DNA of 45,710 nucleotides from an uncultured SAR86 cluster bacterium (GTDB taxonomy: Bacteria; Pseudomonadota; Gammaproteobacteria; Magnimaribacterales; D2472): positions 1 through 45,710 of the forward strand of contig CACNUA010000001.1 in NCBI GenBank assembly GCA_902623535.1. Direction: 5' to 3'. The notes beneath the pieces are model-generated. The model worked only from the letters and a program-made list of their open reading frames with translations, did no database searches and was not told the origin of the DNA. Both the position numbers and the translations under genes were made by a program. Below are positions 35,835 through 45,253 of the stretch, piece by piece (position 1 is the first letter of the stretch; each line of letters begins with the position of its first letter).

Positions 35835-38800
35835 AAGAACTGATATTCAATCAGTCATGATTATAGGTGCAGGCCCAATTATTATTGGTCAAGCATGCGA
35901 ATTTGATTACTCTGGAGCACAGGCTTGCAAGGCTTTAAAAAAAGAGGGCTTTAGGGTAATTTTGGTCAATTCCAACCCAGCCACAATTATGACTGATCCA
36001 ACTTTGGCTGATAAGACATACATCGAACCAATTGAGTGGCAATCAATTGCAAAGATTATTCAAAAAGAGAGGCCTGATGCAATATTGCCGACCATGGGTG
36101 GCCAAACTGGTTTAAATACTGCACTAACATTGGCAAAAGAGGGAGTGCTTGAGAAATACGGTGTTGAGCTAATTGGCGCATCTAGAGAAGCTATTGATAA
36201 AGCTGAAGATAGGGAATTATTTGATAAAACAATGAAATCAATTGGAATTGATACACCAACCTCAGGCATAGCTCACTCAATGGATGATGCATTTGCAGTC
36301 CAGAAAGAAATTGGATTTCCATGCATTATTAGGCCATCTTTCACCCTCGGTGGAACGGGTGGTGGAGTAGCATATAACATCCAAGAGTTTGAAGAGATTT
36401 GTAAAAAAGGACTAGACCTTTCTCCAACAAACGAATTGCTTATTGATGAATCACTTATTGGTTGGAAGGAGTTTGAATTAGAGGTTGTAAGAGATAGAAA
36501 TGACAATTGTATTATTATCTGCTCAATTGAGAATATTGATCCCATGGGTGTTCACACTGGCGACTCAATCACAATTGCACCTGCGCAAACGCTAACAGAT
36601 AAAGAGTATCAGGTACTGCGAGACTTATCTTTTAAGATTTTAAGGGAAATTGGTGTTGAAACTGGCGGTAGCAATGTCCAATTCGCTGTAAACCCGTCAA
36701 CTGGCAAGGTAGTTGTAATTGAAATGAATCCTAGAGTTTCAAGATCTTCAGCTCTTGCTTCAAAAGCTACAGGTTTTCCAATAGCAAAAGTTGCGGCTCT
36801 GTTGTCGGTTGGTTTTACTCTTGATGAACTTAAAAATGACATTACTCAGGGATTAACTCCCGCTTCTTTTGAACCATCTATTGATTATGTTGTTACAAAA
36901 ATTCCAAAGTTTGCTTTCGAAAAGTTTCCTCAGGCTAACTCTAGACTAACAACTCAAATGAAATCAGTTGGTGAAGTTATGTCTATTGGAAGAACTTTTC
37001 AAGAATCTTTTCAAAAAGCTCTACAAAGTATGGAAGAGGGTCTTTATGGTTTTGAATCAATCCTTGATTCTGAAAAAAACCAAAATGAAACGCTTCAATA
37101 TGAGCTAACTTTTCCGGGTCCTACCAGAATGCTTTTTTTAGCCGATGCAATGAGGCTTGGTTGGGATGATGAAAAACTTCAGAAGCTAACAGGAATTGAT
37201 CCCTGGTTTCTTTTTCAATTTAGAGATTTGATTAACGAAGAGTTAAATCTTGAGGGGCTCAGAATAGATCAAATTCAAAAAGAAAAACTCCTTGCTTTAA
37301 AACAAAAAGGATTCTCGGACAGAAAACTAGCTAGTTGCCTCAGAAGTGAAGAGAAAGAAATTAGAAAAAGAAGAATTTCAGAAAATATCCTGCCAGCCTT
37401 TAAGAGGGTTGATACTTGTGCCGGAGAATTTGCAACCGAAACCGCCTATATGTATTCAACTTATGATGGCTATTGTGAATCTAACCCAACGGCAAATAAA
37501 AAAGTAATTGTTTTAGGCAGTGGACCGAACAGAATAGGACAGGGTATTGAATTTGACTATTGTTGTGTTCATGCATCAACGGCTTTGCGAGAAGAGGGAT
37601 ATGAATCAATTATGATAAATTGCAATCCTGAGACCGTATCGACTGACTACGATACTTCGAACAGGCTTTATTTTGAACCAATAACTGAAGAAAAAGTTTT
37701 AGATATAATCGAATTGGAAAAGCCAGTAGGCGTAATTATTCAATTTGGTGGTCAAACACCTTTAAAGCTTGCTGAAACTTTACATAATAAGGGCGTAAAA
37801 ATTCTTGGAACTGACATAGATGCTATCGATAGATCTGAAGATAGAAAAAGGTTTCAGGAGTTGATTAATCTCTTGTCATTAAAACAACCATCAAACACCA
37901 CTGTAAAAAATCTTGATGAAGCTTTGGAGGCCTCAGAAACGATTGGTTATCCAATAGTTGTAAGACCTTCATACGTTCTGGGTGGGAGAGCAATGGAGCT
38001 TGTGCATAAAAAAGAAGAGCTTGAAAAATACTTAGGAGAAGCAGTAGAGATTTCTGAAGACAAACCAATTTTACTTGATAGCTATTTAAAAGATGCGATT
38101 GAGTTAGATGTAGATGTTATATCTGACGGTAAAGACATTAAAATTGGTGGAGTTCTTCAACATATTGAGCAAGCAGGAATTCATTCTGGAGATTCCGCAT
38201 GCTCATTGCCACCTTACAGCTTAGATAAAGAAATTATTGATGAAATTGAGGCTCAAGCAGTAAAAATTGCGAATGAACTAAATATTATTGGTTTAATGAA
38301 TGTTCAGTTTGCTGTTATAGAAAATGATATTTTTATCATCGAAGTAAATCCTAGAGCATCTAGAACGGTTCCTTTTATATCCAAAGCAATTGGCATATCG
38401 CTTGTTAAAGATGCTACTAAGGCAATGATTGGTAAGAGTCTTCCAGATAATGATTATTATGAATCTTTATCTCCTGAATTGTCATTTGTTAAAGAGGCTG
38501 TGATGCCTTTTGATAAGTTTCCTCTTGTCGATCCTATTTTAGGACCAGAAATGAAATCAACCGGAGAGGTAATGGGTATAGGTAAAACTTTTGGGGAAGC
38601 ATATGCTAAAGCACAGCTCGCAGCAAAGAAAAATATTGTTACTTCTGGAAAAGTTTTTGTGAGTGTAAAAGAGAGTGATAAGAAATATTTACAAGATCTT
38701 ATTCCAAAACTTACTGATAGCGGCTTTTCTTTTATTGCTACAACGGGGACTGCACAAACTATACAAGATTTGGGTTTTAATTGTGAAATTATCAATAAAG

Positions 38801-39033
38801 TTACGGAAGGACGACCTCATATTGTCGATGAATTGTTAAACAAAAAGGTAGATATTGTAATTAATACAACTGAAGGAAGGCAATCTATCGAAGATTCAGC
38901 TTCGATAAGAAAGACAGCACTTCAAAATAAGATTTTTTGTACAACAACTATTTTTGGGGCATTTGCATTTGTTGAAGCCTTAAAAACCTCAAGAGAGAAT
39001 TGGACTTTTTCTGCAATCCAAGAAATTAATTAA
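35827..39033 (+). CDS. carB: carbamoyl-phosphate synthase large subunit
   Basis: Makes carbamoyl phosphate from bicarbonate, ammonia and two ATP. It has 1068 residues (1073 in E. coli). Two homologous ATP-grasp halves are visible (about 1-400, [10 protein letters not shown]; about 550-935, [10 protein letters not shown]), separated by an oligomerisation domain and followed by a C-terminal MGS-fold allosteric domain (about 936-1068, [14 protein letters not shown]) that in the family binds UMP, IMP or ornithine. It is co-transcribed with carA and followed 26 bases later by greA. Confidence 0.97.
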   Translation: MPKRTDIQSVMIIGAGPIIIGQACEFDYSGAQACKALKKEGFRVILVNSNPATIMTDPTLADKTYIEPIEWQSIAKIIQKERPDAILPTMGGQTGLNTALTLAKEGVLEKYGVELIGASREAIDKAEDRELFDKTMKSIGIDTPTSGIAHSMDDAFAVQKEIGFPCIIRPSFTLGGTGGGVAYNIQEFEEICKKGLDLSPTNELLIDESLIGWKEFELEVVRDRNDNCIIICSIENIDPMGVHTGDSITIAPAQTLTDKEYQVLRDLSFKILREIGVETGGSNVQFAVNPSTGKVVVIEMNPRVSRSSALASKATGFPIAKVAALLSVGFTLDELKNDITQGLTPASFEPSIDYVVTKIPKFAFEKFPQANSRLTTQMKSVGEVMSIGRTFQESFQKALQSMEEGLYGFESILDSEKNQNETLQYELTFPGPTRMLFLADAMRLGWDDEKLQKLTGIDPWFLFQFRDLINEELNLEGLRIDQIQKEKLLALKQKGFSDRKLASCLRSEEKEIRKRRISENILPAFKRVDTCAGEFATETAYMYSTYDGYCESNPTANKKVIVLGSGPNRIGQGIEFDYCCVHASTALREEGYESIMINCNPETVSTDYDTSNRLYFEPITEEKVLDIIELEKPVGVIIQFGGQTPLKLAETLHNKGVKILGTDIDAIDRSEDRKRFQELINLLSLKQPSNTTVKNLDEALEASETIGYPIVVRPSYVLGGRAMELVHKKEELEKYLGEAVEISEDKPILLDSYLKDAIELDVDVISDGKDIKIGGVLQHIEQAGIHSGDSACSLPPYSLDKEIIDEIEAQAVKIANELNIIGLMNVQFAVIENDIFIIEVNPRASRTVPFISKAIGISLVKDATKAMIGKSLPDNDYYESLSPELSFVKEAVMPFDKFPLVDPILGPEMKSTGEVMGIGKTFGEAYAKAQLAAKKNIVTSGKVFVSVKESDKKYLQDLIPKLTDSGFSFIATTGTAQTIQDLGFNCEIINKVTEGRPHIVDELLNKKVDIVINTTEGRQSIEDSASIRKTALQNKIFCTTTIFGAFAFVEALKTSRENWTFSAIQEIN

Positions 39034-39047
39034 TTCTGAAGTAATTG

Positions 39048-39053
39048 TATAAT
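39048..39053 (+). promoter_or_regulatory. putative -10 TATAAT of a leaderless greA transcript
   Basis: A perfect TATAAT lies in the carB-greA spacer, exactly six bases before the greA ATG at 39060. That spacing would put the transcription start on the start codon. There is no Shine-Dalgarno before greA and no good -35. It would give greA and the downstream cluster a promoter independent of carAB. Confidence 0.5.
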
Positions 39054-39059
39054 GATTTC

Positions 39060-39536
39060 ATGGACAAAAATCCAATTACAAAAGATGGTGAAAAAGCAAT
39101 CAAGAGCGAGCTTCATCAGCTTAAAACTGTAGATAGGCCTAATATTTCACACGCTATAGCAGAAGCAAGGGCACATGGTGATTTAAAAGAAAACGCTGAA
39201 TATCATGCAGCTAAAGAACAACAAGGCCTTCTTGAGCAAAAGATTGCTGAAATTGAGGCCACACTTGCTAATTGTCAAATCATAGATGTAAAAGAGATTC
39301 CGTATACTGGAAGAGTAGTATTTGGATCAACAGTAGAAGTTTATGACGTTTCAAATGATGCCGAAATTAGTTATCAGATTGTTGGAAATCTAGAATCAGA
39401 TCCTGTAAAAGGAAAGATCTCTATTGATACACCAATAGCAAAATCCCTTATTGGAAAGTCTGAAGGTGATGAGGTTGCAGTAGAGACACCCTCTGGGAAA
39501 ATAAGCTTAGAAATTATTCAAGTTAAACATAATTAA
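39060..39536 (+). CDS. greA: transcription elongation factor GreA
   Basis: Rescues backtracked RNA polymerase by stimulating cleavage of the 3' RNA end. The 158 residues equal E. coli GreA. The N-terminal coiled coil carries the catalytic acidic tip Asp41 and Glu44 (HGDLKENAEY) and is followed by the FKBP-like C-terminal domain. I use ATG 39060 (MDKNPITKDGE) rather than the upstream TTG at 39045, because it gives the exact family length. One base separates it from rlmE. Confidence 0.96.
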   Translation: MDKNPITKDGEKAIKSELHQLKTVDRPNISHAIAEARAHGDLKENAEYHAAKEQQGLLEQKIAEIEATLANCQIIDVKEIPYTGRVVFGSTVEVYDVSNDAEISYQIVGNLESDPVKGKISIDTPIAKSLIGKSEGDEVAVETPSGKISLEIIQVKHN

Positions 39537-39537
39537 T

Positions 39538-40101
39538 ATGTTACGAGATACTTGGGCATTGAAAGCTCAAAGAGAGGGCTATAGATCTCGAGCAGTTTAT
39601 AAACTTGATGAAATTCTAGTAAAAGTTAAATATAAAAATAAGTCTTGTAAAGTCTTAGACATAGGATGTGCACCAGGTGGCTGGAGCGACTATCTTCTCA
39701 AGAAATATCCAAAATCGTCGGTCTATGGGATTGATTTATTAGACATAAAACCACTAAAAGGATTAAAGTTTTTTAGAGAGGACATTTGTAACATAGATAA
39801 TATTCCTAAGATTTATAACAAAAAAGGCAGTTTTGACCTTGTCATTTCCGATTTAGCCCCAAATTTAAGTGGGATAAGGGATGTTGATGAAAGCAACATT
39901 CATGAGCTTAATCTTGTAACTTTGAGAACTGCTAATCGTTATTTAAATAACAACGGAACTTTTATCGTTAAAACTTTTCAAAATACACTGCTCAAAAATT
40001 TTAGGATAGAAATGGAAAATTACTTCAGTTTAGTGCAAACTTTCAAGCCCGCTGCTTCAAAAAGCAAATCAGGCGAGATCTATTTATATGGAGATAAATA
40101 A
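39538..40101 (+). CDS. rlmE: 23S rRNA 2'-O-ribose U2552 methyltransferase RlmE (FtsJ)
   Basis: SAM-dependent methyltransferase modifying U2552 of 23S rRNA in late 50S assembly. The SAM-binding motif is LDIGCAPGGWSDYL, and the K-D-K-E catalytic tetrad can be placed: Lys22 (VYKLDE), Asp in ISDLAPNLSG, Lys in IVKTFQ and Glu in SGEIYLYG. The protein has 187 residues, about 20 fewer than in E. coli, mainly because the basic N-terminal extension before RSRA is shorter by about 16. It lies between greA and ftsH, the usual rlmE-ftsH pair; yhbY is not present beside it. Confidence 0.94.
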   Translation: MLRDTWALKAQREGYRSRAVYKLDEILVKVKYKNKSCKVLDIGCAPGGWSDYLLKKYPKSSVYGIDLLDIKPLKGLKFFREDICNIDNIPKIYNKKGSFDLVISDLAPNLSGIRDVDESNIHELNLVTLRTANRYLNNNGTFIVKTFQNTLLKNFRIEMENYFSLVQTFKPAASKSKSGEIYLYGDK

Positions 40102-40104
40102 ATA

Positions 40105-42018
40105 ATGAATAACCTTTTAAGAAATGCATTGGTATGGATTGTGCTTGGGGCTTCCCTCATATTTCTGTTTAACAATATAGAAGAATCAAATTCAAACAGA
40201 AGAGAGCAGATCAGTTACTCACAATTTAGACAAGAGGTTATCGGTGATAGAATTGCTGAAGTTACCTTTAAGGGCGATCAAATGACCATTCACGGTCAAA
40301 GGCTTGATGGAACTAGATTTGAGACAAGACATCCTATTTATAAGAGGGATGAAGTGGTTGACAGCGCACTATCAGATAATGGAGTTATAACTGTTTTTGA
40401 GTCTGCGGAAGAACCTTCAATTTGGTCACAGTTACTTGTTGGTGCTTTTCCAATATTGCTACTTTTAGCAATATTTTTCTTTTTTATGAGGCAGATGCAG
40501 GGTGGAGTATCTGGCCGAGGCGGACCAATGGCATTTGGCAAAAGTAAAGCTAAATTAATGGAGGGTGGAAAAGTATCCACTACCTTTAAGGATGTTGCGG
40601 GTTGCGAGGAAGCCAAACAAGATGTTCAGGAGTTGGTTGATTTTCTTAAAGATCCAACTAAATTTCAAAAACTTGGAGGAAAAATTCCTAGAGGTGTTTT
40701 GATGGTAGGTCCTCCAGGCACGGGAAAAACTCTTTTAGCAAGGGCTGTAGCTGGCGAAGCAAAAGTACCTTTTTTCTCTATCTCAGGATCCGACTTTGTC
40801 GAAATGTTTGTAGGTGTTGGTGCTTCAAGAGTTAGAGATATGTTTGATCAGGCACAAAAACATGCTCCTTGTATTGTCTTCATAGATGAAATAGATGCTG
40901 TAGGTAGGCATAGGGGTGCTGGTTTGGGCGGTGGACATGATGAGCGTGAACAAACTTTAAATCAACTGCTAGTTGAAATGGACGGTTTTGAAGGAAATGA
41001 TGGAATTATTGTTGTTGCCGCCACCAATAGACCAGATGTATTAGATCCAGCATTACTTAGACCAGGACGTTTTGATAGGCAGGTTGTTGTTGACCTTCCT
41101 GACTTAAGAGGTAGAGAGCAAATATTAAAAGTTCATATGAGAAAAGTGCCCATATCAAAAGATGTAGAACCATTAGTAATTGCAAGAGGAACACCAGGAT
41201 TTTCTGGTGCTGACTTAGCAAATCTTGTAAATGAAGCTGCTCTATTTGCGGCTAGATACTCAGATAAGAAAGTTGATCAGTCCCATTTTGATCTCGCTAA
41301 AGACAAAATAATGATGGGTCCAGAGAGAAAATCAATGATCCTTTCCGAGGAGCATAAGCGAATTACGGCTTACCATGAATCAGGTCATGCGATTGTTGGC
41401 CGCTTAATGCCTGAACATGATCCTGTATATAAAGTTACTATAATTCCGCGTGGGAGAGCTTTAGGTGTAACTATGTTTTTACCAGAAGAGGATAAGTATA
41501 TGCAATCTCGCCAATATCTATTAGGAAGGATTTCTGCTCTTTTTGGCGGAAGAATTGCCGAAGAAATTATTAATGGTAAGGATGGTATTACTACTGGAGC
41601 ATCAAATGATATTGATGTAGCAACCGGGATTGCAACTAACATGGTTACAAAGTGGGGTTTATCTTCTCTTGGACCGTTAAAATATGGCGATGAAGATACT
41701 AATCCTTTTTTAGGAAAGTCAGCTGCTATGCAGAATCAAACATTTGGTGCAGAAACATCCAACAAAATTGATGCTGAGATCAAGAAAATAATTGATGATT
41801 CGTATTCAAAAGCAAAAAAACTTTTAAATGATAATTTAGAAAAGCTTCATGTTATGGCTGATGCTCTCTTAAAGTATGAAACCATAGATGCTGATCAAAT
41901 AGATGACATTATGGCTGGTGCAGAACCCAGGGAACCAAAAGATTGGAACGATGATGATAAGCCAAAAAAAACATCATCTAAGGATTCTTCAATAAAAGGG
42001 CCTGCAGAAGAGCTATAA
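40105..42018 (+). CDS. ftsH: ATP-dependent zinc metalloprotease FtsH
   Basis: Membrane-anchored AAA+ protease that degrades misplaced membrane proteins and, in relatives, LpxC, thereby balancing LPS and phospholipids. It has 637 residues. Two membrane segments (about 5-23 and 108-126) flank a small periplasmic domain. The AAA module has Walker A GPPGTGKT (202-209), Walker [10 protein letters not shown] and the SRH region [17 protein letters not shown]; the zinc motif HESGH is at 424-428. A GGAG lies 11 bases before the ATG. Unlike E. coli, folP does not follow; glmM starts eight bases after the stop. Confidence 0.97.
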   Translation: MNNLLRNALVWIVLGASLIFLFNNIEESNSNRREQISYSQFRQEVIGDRIAEVTFKGDQMTIHGQRLDGTRFETRHPIYKRDEVVDSALSDNGVITVFESAEEPSIWSQLLVGAFPILLLLAIFFFFMRQMQGGVSGRGGPMAFGKSKAKLMEGGKVSTTFKDVAGCEEAKQDVQELVDFLKDPTKFQKLGGKIPRGVLMVGPPGTGKTLLARAVAGEAKVPFFSISGSDFVEMFVGVGASRVRDMFDQAQKHAPCIVFIDEIDAVGRHRGAGLGGGHDEREQTLNQLLVEMDGFEGNDGIIVVAATNRPDVLDPALLRPGRFDRQVVVDLPDLRGREQILKVHMRKVPISKDVEPLVIARGTPGFSGADLANLVNEAALFAARYSDKKVDQSHFDLAKDKIMMGPERKSMILSEEHKRITAYHESGHAIVGRLMPEHDPVYKVTIIPRGRALGVTMFLPEEDKYMQSRQYLLGRISALFGGRIAEEIINGKDGITTGASNDIDVATGIATNMVTKWGLSSLGPLKYGDEDTNPFLGKSAAMQNQTFGAETSNKIDAEIKKIIDDSYSKAKKLLNDNLEKLHVMADALLKYETIDADQIDDIMAGAEPREPKDWNDDDKPKKTSSKDSSIKGPAEEL

Positions 42019-42019
42019 T
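42014..42019 (+). promoter_or_regulatory. putative -10 TATAAT of a leaderless glmM transcript
   Basis: TATAAT covers the ftsH stop codon and lies exactly six bases before the glmM ATG at 42026, the spacing for transcription to begin on the start codon. glmM has no Shine-Dalgarno sequence (only CCAAAA precedes the ATG). No convincing -35 was found. Confidence 0.5.
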
Positions 42020-42025
42020 CCAAAA

Positions 42026-43339
42026 ATGAAAATCAAGTTTGGTACCGATGGTATACGCGGACCAGTCGAATCAGAGATAACCCCAGAGGTTTGCCTTAAA
42101 GTAGGGCATGCAACAGGCAAAGTTCTTAAAGAAGAGGGCTGGGATACTGTTCTAATAGGAAAAGATACAAGAGTCTCTGGCTATATGCTTGAATCAGCAC
42201 TTCAGGCTGGTTTCATTGCATCCGGTGTGAATGTTAGGCTTTTAGGCCCACTACCTACACCCGGCGTTGCTTATTTAACTAAATCACTGAGAGGTCAGTT
42301 CGGTGTTGTCATCAGCGCATCTCATAATGATTTTCATGATAATGGAATCAAAATTTTCTCAGCTGATGGTGTAAAGATTTCAAGAGACATAGAGAAAAAA
42401 ATAGAAAAAGTACTTGCAACAGAATTAATGCCAGTACCCACTAGCAAACTTGGTAAAGCATTAAGGTTTGACGAATCTGGTGATAGATACATTGAATTTT
42501 GTAAATCAACAGTCCCATCAGAAGTTTCGTTTAGTAGTCTTAGAATTGTGATTGATTGTGCAAATGGGGCCTGTTACAAAGTTACGCCATCAATCTTTAG
42601 AGAGCTTGGTGCTGAGGTTATAGAAATGGCTACTAATCCGGATGGGTTTAACATAAATAATAAATGTGGTTCTACGCATCCTGAAGCACTAGCAAAAGAA
42701 GTAACTAGACAGCGTGCTGATTTTGGTCTAGCTATGGATGGAGACGGAGACAGGGTTGTCTTGGTTGATTCAAAAGGCAATTTGCTTGATGGAGATGATA
42801 TTTTATATATTCTTGCTTTTTCTAACCCAAACAGAACTGGAGCATGGTCTGGGATAGTAGGGACCTTGATGACTAATCATGGATTAGAGGACGGACTTAA
42901 AAAGCTAGGCTATAAGTTCAAAAGAGCTAATGTTGGAGACAAACATGTCAGCGAAATGCTGTTAGAGGAGGGTTGGCTTTTAGGTGGCGAATCTTCTGGA
43001 CACATAATTTGTAGAGACCTTGTAAGTACAGGAGACGGGACAATAGCTGCCTTAAAAACAATCTCTTCATTACTATTACTAGAAAAGACCCCATCCGAAG
43101 TTTTATCGAACTATAAAAAGATACCTCAGGTATTAATCAATGTTTCGGTTGCAAACAAAGATATTGTTAATGATTCAAATATACAAAAGAAAATTAAAGA
43201 AATTGAATCAGATTTGACCGTGGGTAGAGTATTAATAAGACCATCAGGGACAGAAAACCTTATACGTGTAATGGTAGAATCAGAATCTAATGAAACTGCT
43301 CAAAAGTACGCAAGCGATATTAGTAAATTATTTGAATAA
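42026..43339 (+). CDS. glmM: phosphoglucosamine mutase
   Basis: Interconverts glucosamine 6- and 1-phosphate, supplying UDP-GlcNAc for peptidoglycan and for LpxA in this window. It has 437 residues (445 in E. coli). The phosphorylated serine is Ser99 in VVISASHND; the magnesium loop is DGDGDRV, the sugar-binding loop GGESSGHI and the phosphate-binding loop RPSGTENLIRVM. Its stop codon shares a base with the tpiA start (TAATG). Confidence 0.97.
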   Translation: MKIKFGTDGIRGPVESEITPEVCLKVGHATGKVLKEEGWDTVLIGKDTRVSGYMLESALQAGFIASGVNVRLLGPLPTPGVAYLTKSLRGQFGVVISASHNDFHDNGIKIFSADGVKISRDIEKKIEKVLATELMPVPTSKLGKALRFDESGDRYIEFCKSTVPSEVSFSSLRIVIDCANGACYKVTPSIFRELGAEVIEMATNPDGFNINNKCGSTHPEALAKEVTRQRADFGLAMDGDGDRVVLVDSKGNLLDGDDILYILAFSNPNRTGAWSGIVGTLMTNHGLEDGLKKLGYKFKRANVGDKHVSEMLLEEGWLLGGESSGHIICRDLVSTGDGTIAALKTISSLLLLEKTPSEVLSNYKKIPQVLINVSVANKDIVNDSNIQKKIKEIESDLTVGRVLIRPSGTENLIRVMVESESNETAQKYASDISKLFE

Positions 43340-44076
43340 TGAAAGTTATTGCAAATTGGAAAATGCATGGGCTTAAAGACGATTACTTGCATTGGTATAA
43401 AAATCTGTCTAGAACCGCAGATGAAAATCTTTTTGATGATTTAGGGATTGCACCTCCTTTTACACTCTTAGATGAATGCAAAATTCATCAATCTAAAATT
43501 AAGCTAGGCGCTCAAAATATAAGCCATCTTCCTAAAGGGCCAGTTACTGGTGAGATTTCTGCAGCCATGATTAAAAACTCTGGAGCTGATTTTGTAATTT
43601 TAGGCCACTCTGAGAGGCGAGAATCACACACTGAAACAGAAGAAGTTATTAAATCTAAAATTTTAGAGGCATCAAATCACAACATTCATCCTGTTTTATG
43701 TATTGGAGAGCCAAAAGAGATATATAATGCAAAAAAAACTGAGGACTTCTTATATTCTCAGCTTCAAGGATCATTAAATGACTTGAGTAATATCAATCTA
43801 TCTATTGCTTATGAACCTATTTGGGCAATTGGAACTGGAGATGTTGCAAAACCATCTGACATCAATAAGATCCATTCAATTATCAAGGAGATCTGTTCAA
43901 GAGAATTTGATGTGAAGTTAGAAAATATTATTTATGGTGGTAGCGTCAACGATCAAAACTCAAAAGAAATCTTTGAACAAGAAAATGTAAATGGAGCTTT
44001 AATCGGTGGGGCTTCATTAGATGGCCATTCTTTTGGTAGAATAGCGAACAATTTTTTTGAGATTCATAACGGGTAG
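43339..44076 (+). CDS. tpiA: triosephosphate isomerase
   Basis: Interconverts dihydroxyacetone phosphate and glyceraldehyde 3-phosphate. The 245 residues form the standard TIM barrel. Catalytic residues are Lys8 (ANWKMHG), His in ILGHSERRE (near residue 90) and Glu in AYEPIWAIGTG (near residue 158); YGGSVND is the phosphate-binding loop. The N-terminus is a few residues shorter than usual. It overlaps glmM by one base and is followed five bases later by secG, as in Pseudomonas. Confidence 0.97.
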   Translation: MKVIANWKMHGLKDDYLHWYKNLSRTADENLFDDLGIAPPFTLLDECKIHQSKIKLGAQNISHLPKGPVTGEISAAMIKNSGADFVILGHSERRESHTETEEVIKSKILEASNHNIHPVLCIGEPKEIYNAKKTEDFLYSQLQGSLNDLSNINLSIAYEPIWAIGTGDVAKPSDINKIHSIIKEICSREFDVKLENIIYGGSVNDQNSKEIFEQENVNGALIGGASLDGHSFGRIANNFFEIHNG

Positions 44077-44081
44077 AGAAA

Positions 44082-44390
44082 ATGCTTATAACTTTTTTAA
44101 TGATCACTAACATAATTCTAGCAGTCATATTGATTGTCCTTGTTCTTTTACAACAAGGTAAGGGCTCAGACCTTGGATCAGCATTTGGTGGTGGCTCTTC
44201 AAATAGTTTGTTTGGAGCTGTAGGCCCTTCTAACTTCCTAGGCAAAATCACTACTTACATTGCAGCACTTTTTTTAGTTGTTAGCCTTGGACATGCATAT
44301 TTTTTAAAGCAATCAAATACCGAGGTGCTTTTTGATATTGATGAATTGACTCAAGAGGAAGTTATTCTAGAAGAAGTTCCAACAGAGTGA
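44082..44390 (+). CDS. secG: preprotein translocase subunit SecG
   Basis: Small SecYEG partner in protein export. The 102-residue protein has two membrane helices (about 3-23 and 51-72) joined by the conserved cytoplasmic loop VLLQQGKGSDLGSAFGGG, and an acidic C-terminal tail. It ends the tpiA-secG run. The 48 bases between its stop and the 3' end of the convergent tRNA-Leu contain no terminator I can support. Confidence 0.95.
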   Translation: MLITFLMITNIILAVILIVLVLLQQGKGSDLGSAFGGGSSNSLFGAVGPSNFLGKITTYIAALFLVVSLGHAYFLKQSNTEVLFDIDELTQEEVILEEVPTE

Positions 44391-44438
44391 CACCTAGATA
44401 GATTTAATGTAAAAATTACGTCTTATGGTTTTAAGGTA

Positions 44439-44526
44439 TGGTGCCGAAGGCGGGACTTGAACCCGCACGAGCATTAGCTCACTACCCCCTCAAGATAGCG
44501 TGTCTACCAAATTCCACCACTTCGGC
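44439..44526 (-). tRNA. tRNA-Leu (anticodon GAG)
   Basis: An 88-base type II tRNA. On the minus strand the acceptor 5' strand GCCGAAG pairs with CTTCGGC before an encoded ACCA end. The anticodon loop TTGAGGG between CTATC and GGTAG gives anticodon GAG, reading CUC and CUU. There is a long variable arm (GAGC/GCTC type) and a T loop GGTTCAAGTCC. In E. coli the equivalent tRNA lies between secG and the rimP operon on the same strand as secG; here it is inverted. Confidence 0.95.
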
Positions 44527-44536
44527 ATGGGTGGAG

Positions 44537-44542
44537 ATTATA
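44537..44542 (-). promoter_or_regulatory. putative -10 of tRNA-Leu
   Basis: Minus-strand TATAAT, ten bases upstream of the mature tRNA 5' end. Standard spacing puts transcription start at about 44530, giving a four-base 5' leader. The -35 region is weak. Confidence 0.5.
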
Positions 44543-44597
44543 TCAACAAAAGATTAATTAAGGCTTATATTGCACTTATGTAGAACTAAGAATTAGC

Positions 44598-44627
44598 TTG
44601 ACCAATCGCACTGCTTTTAATTAAACT
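44598..44627 (+). promoter_or_regulatory. putative promoter of initiator tRNA-Met
   Basis: TTGACC (44598-44603) and TAAACT (44622-44627) are separated by 18 bases and lie just before the tRNA; transcription would begin near 44634, nine bases before the mature end. The -35 matches the consensus at five of six positions and the -10 at four of six. It is the best sigma70-like pair in the window. Confidence 0.5.
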
Positions 44628-44642
44628 TCACATTCGCTGCGA

Positions 44643-44719
<77 letters not shown>

Positions 44720-44746
44720 GTCCACATTTATAGTGAATATTAGTGG

Positions 44747-44770
44747 AGGCCATTTGGCCTTTTTTTATTT
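44747..44770 (+). terminator. rho-independent terminator after tRNA-fMet
   Basis: A short hairpin AGGCC-ATTT-GGCCT (44747-44760) is followed directly by a T run. It ends the tRNA-Met transcript or attenuates read-through into rimP, whose ATG lies about 17 bases after the hairpin. It is the only clear intrinsic terminator I see in the window. Confidence 0.75.
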
Positions 44771-44776
44771 AGAAAG

Positions 44777-45253
44777 ATGAAATTTAATTTTGAAAGTATA
44801 GTTGAGCCATCAGTTACAGCAAATGGATGCGATCTTTGGGGTATTGATTTTATACATGGTGCAAATACCCCTGTTTTAAGAGTCTTTATTGATGCTGTCG
44901 GAGGAGCAACAATTGAGGATTGTGAAAAAATTTCAAAAGATTTAAATTACGAGTTGCCTCTGGATAACTTCTTTGCAGAACTTGACTATACTTTAGAAGT
45001 ATCAACTCCTGGTATTGAGAGAAAAATATATAAGGCTGAACAATTTGATCAATTTGTTGGAGAGAAATTTAGCATAAAGCTAAAGGTTCCAGTTGAAGGT
45101 AAGTTAACTTTCAAGCTCAAATATAAGGAATTCGACAATAAGTTAATATTTTTGGATCAGGACCATAATGAATATAAGTTTGCATTTGAAGATATTGATA
45201 CTTGCAAGTTAATACCAGATTTTGAAAAGATTTTGAGGAAAGAAAATGGATAG
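44777..45253 (+). CDS. rimP: ribosome maturation factor RimP
   Basis: Assists 30S subunit assembly. The 158 residues match the family (150 in E. coli). The N-terminal half carries WGIDFIHGANTPVLRVFIDAVGG and IEDCEKISKDLNYEL, and the family signature YTLEVSTPGIERKI follows near residue 75; the C-terminal half is an SH3-like barrel. It starts just after the tRNA terminator and overlaps nusA by eight bases, as in the metY-rimP-nusA-infB operon. Confidence 0.95.
   Translation: MKFNFESIVEPSVTANGCDLWGIDFIHGANTPVLRVFIDAVGGATIEDCEKISKDLNYELPLDNFFAELDYTLEVSTPGIERKIYKAEQFDQFVGEKFSIKLKVPVEGKLTFKLKYKEFDNKLIFLDQDHNEYKFAFEDIDTCKLIPDFEKILRKENG

Noticed and set aside
44765-44779. TTATTT six bases before the rimP ATG, resembling the TATAAT-N6-ATG pattern
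   Set aside because: It is part of the T run of the tRNA-Met terminator and a poor -10 match, so it is not counted as a fourth case.
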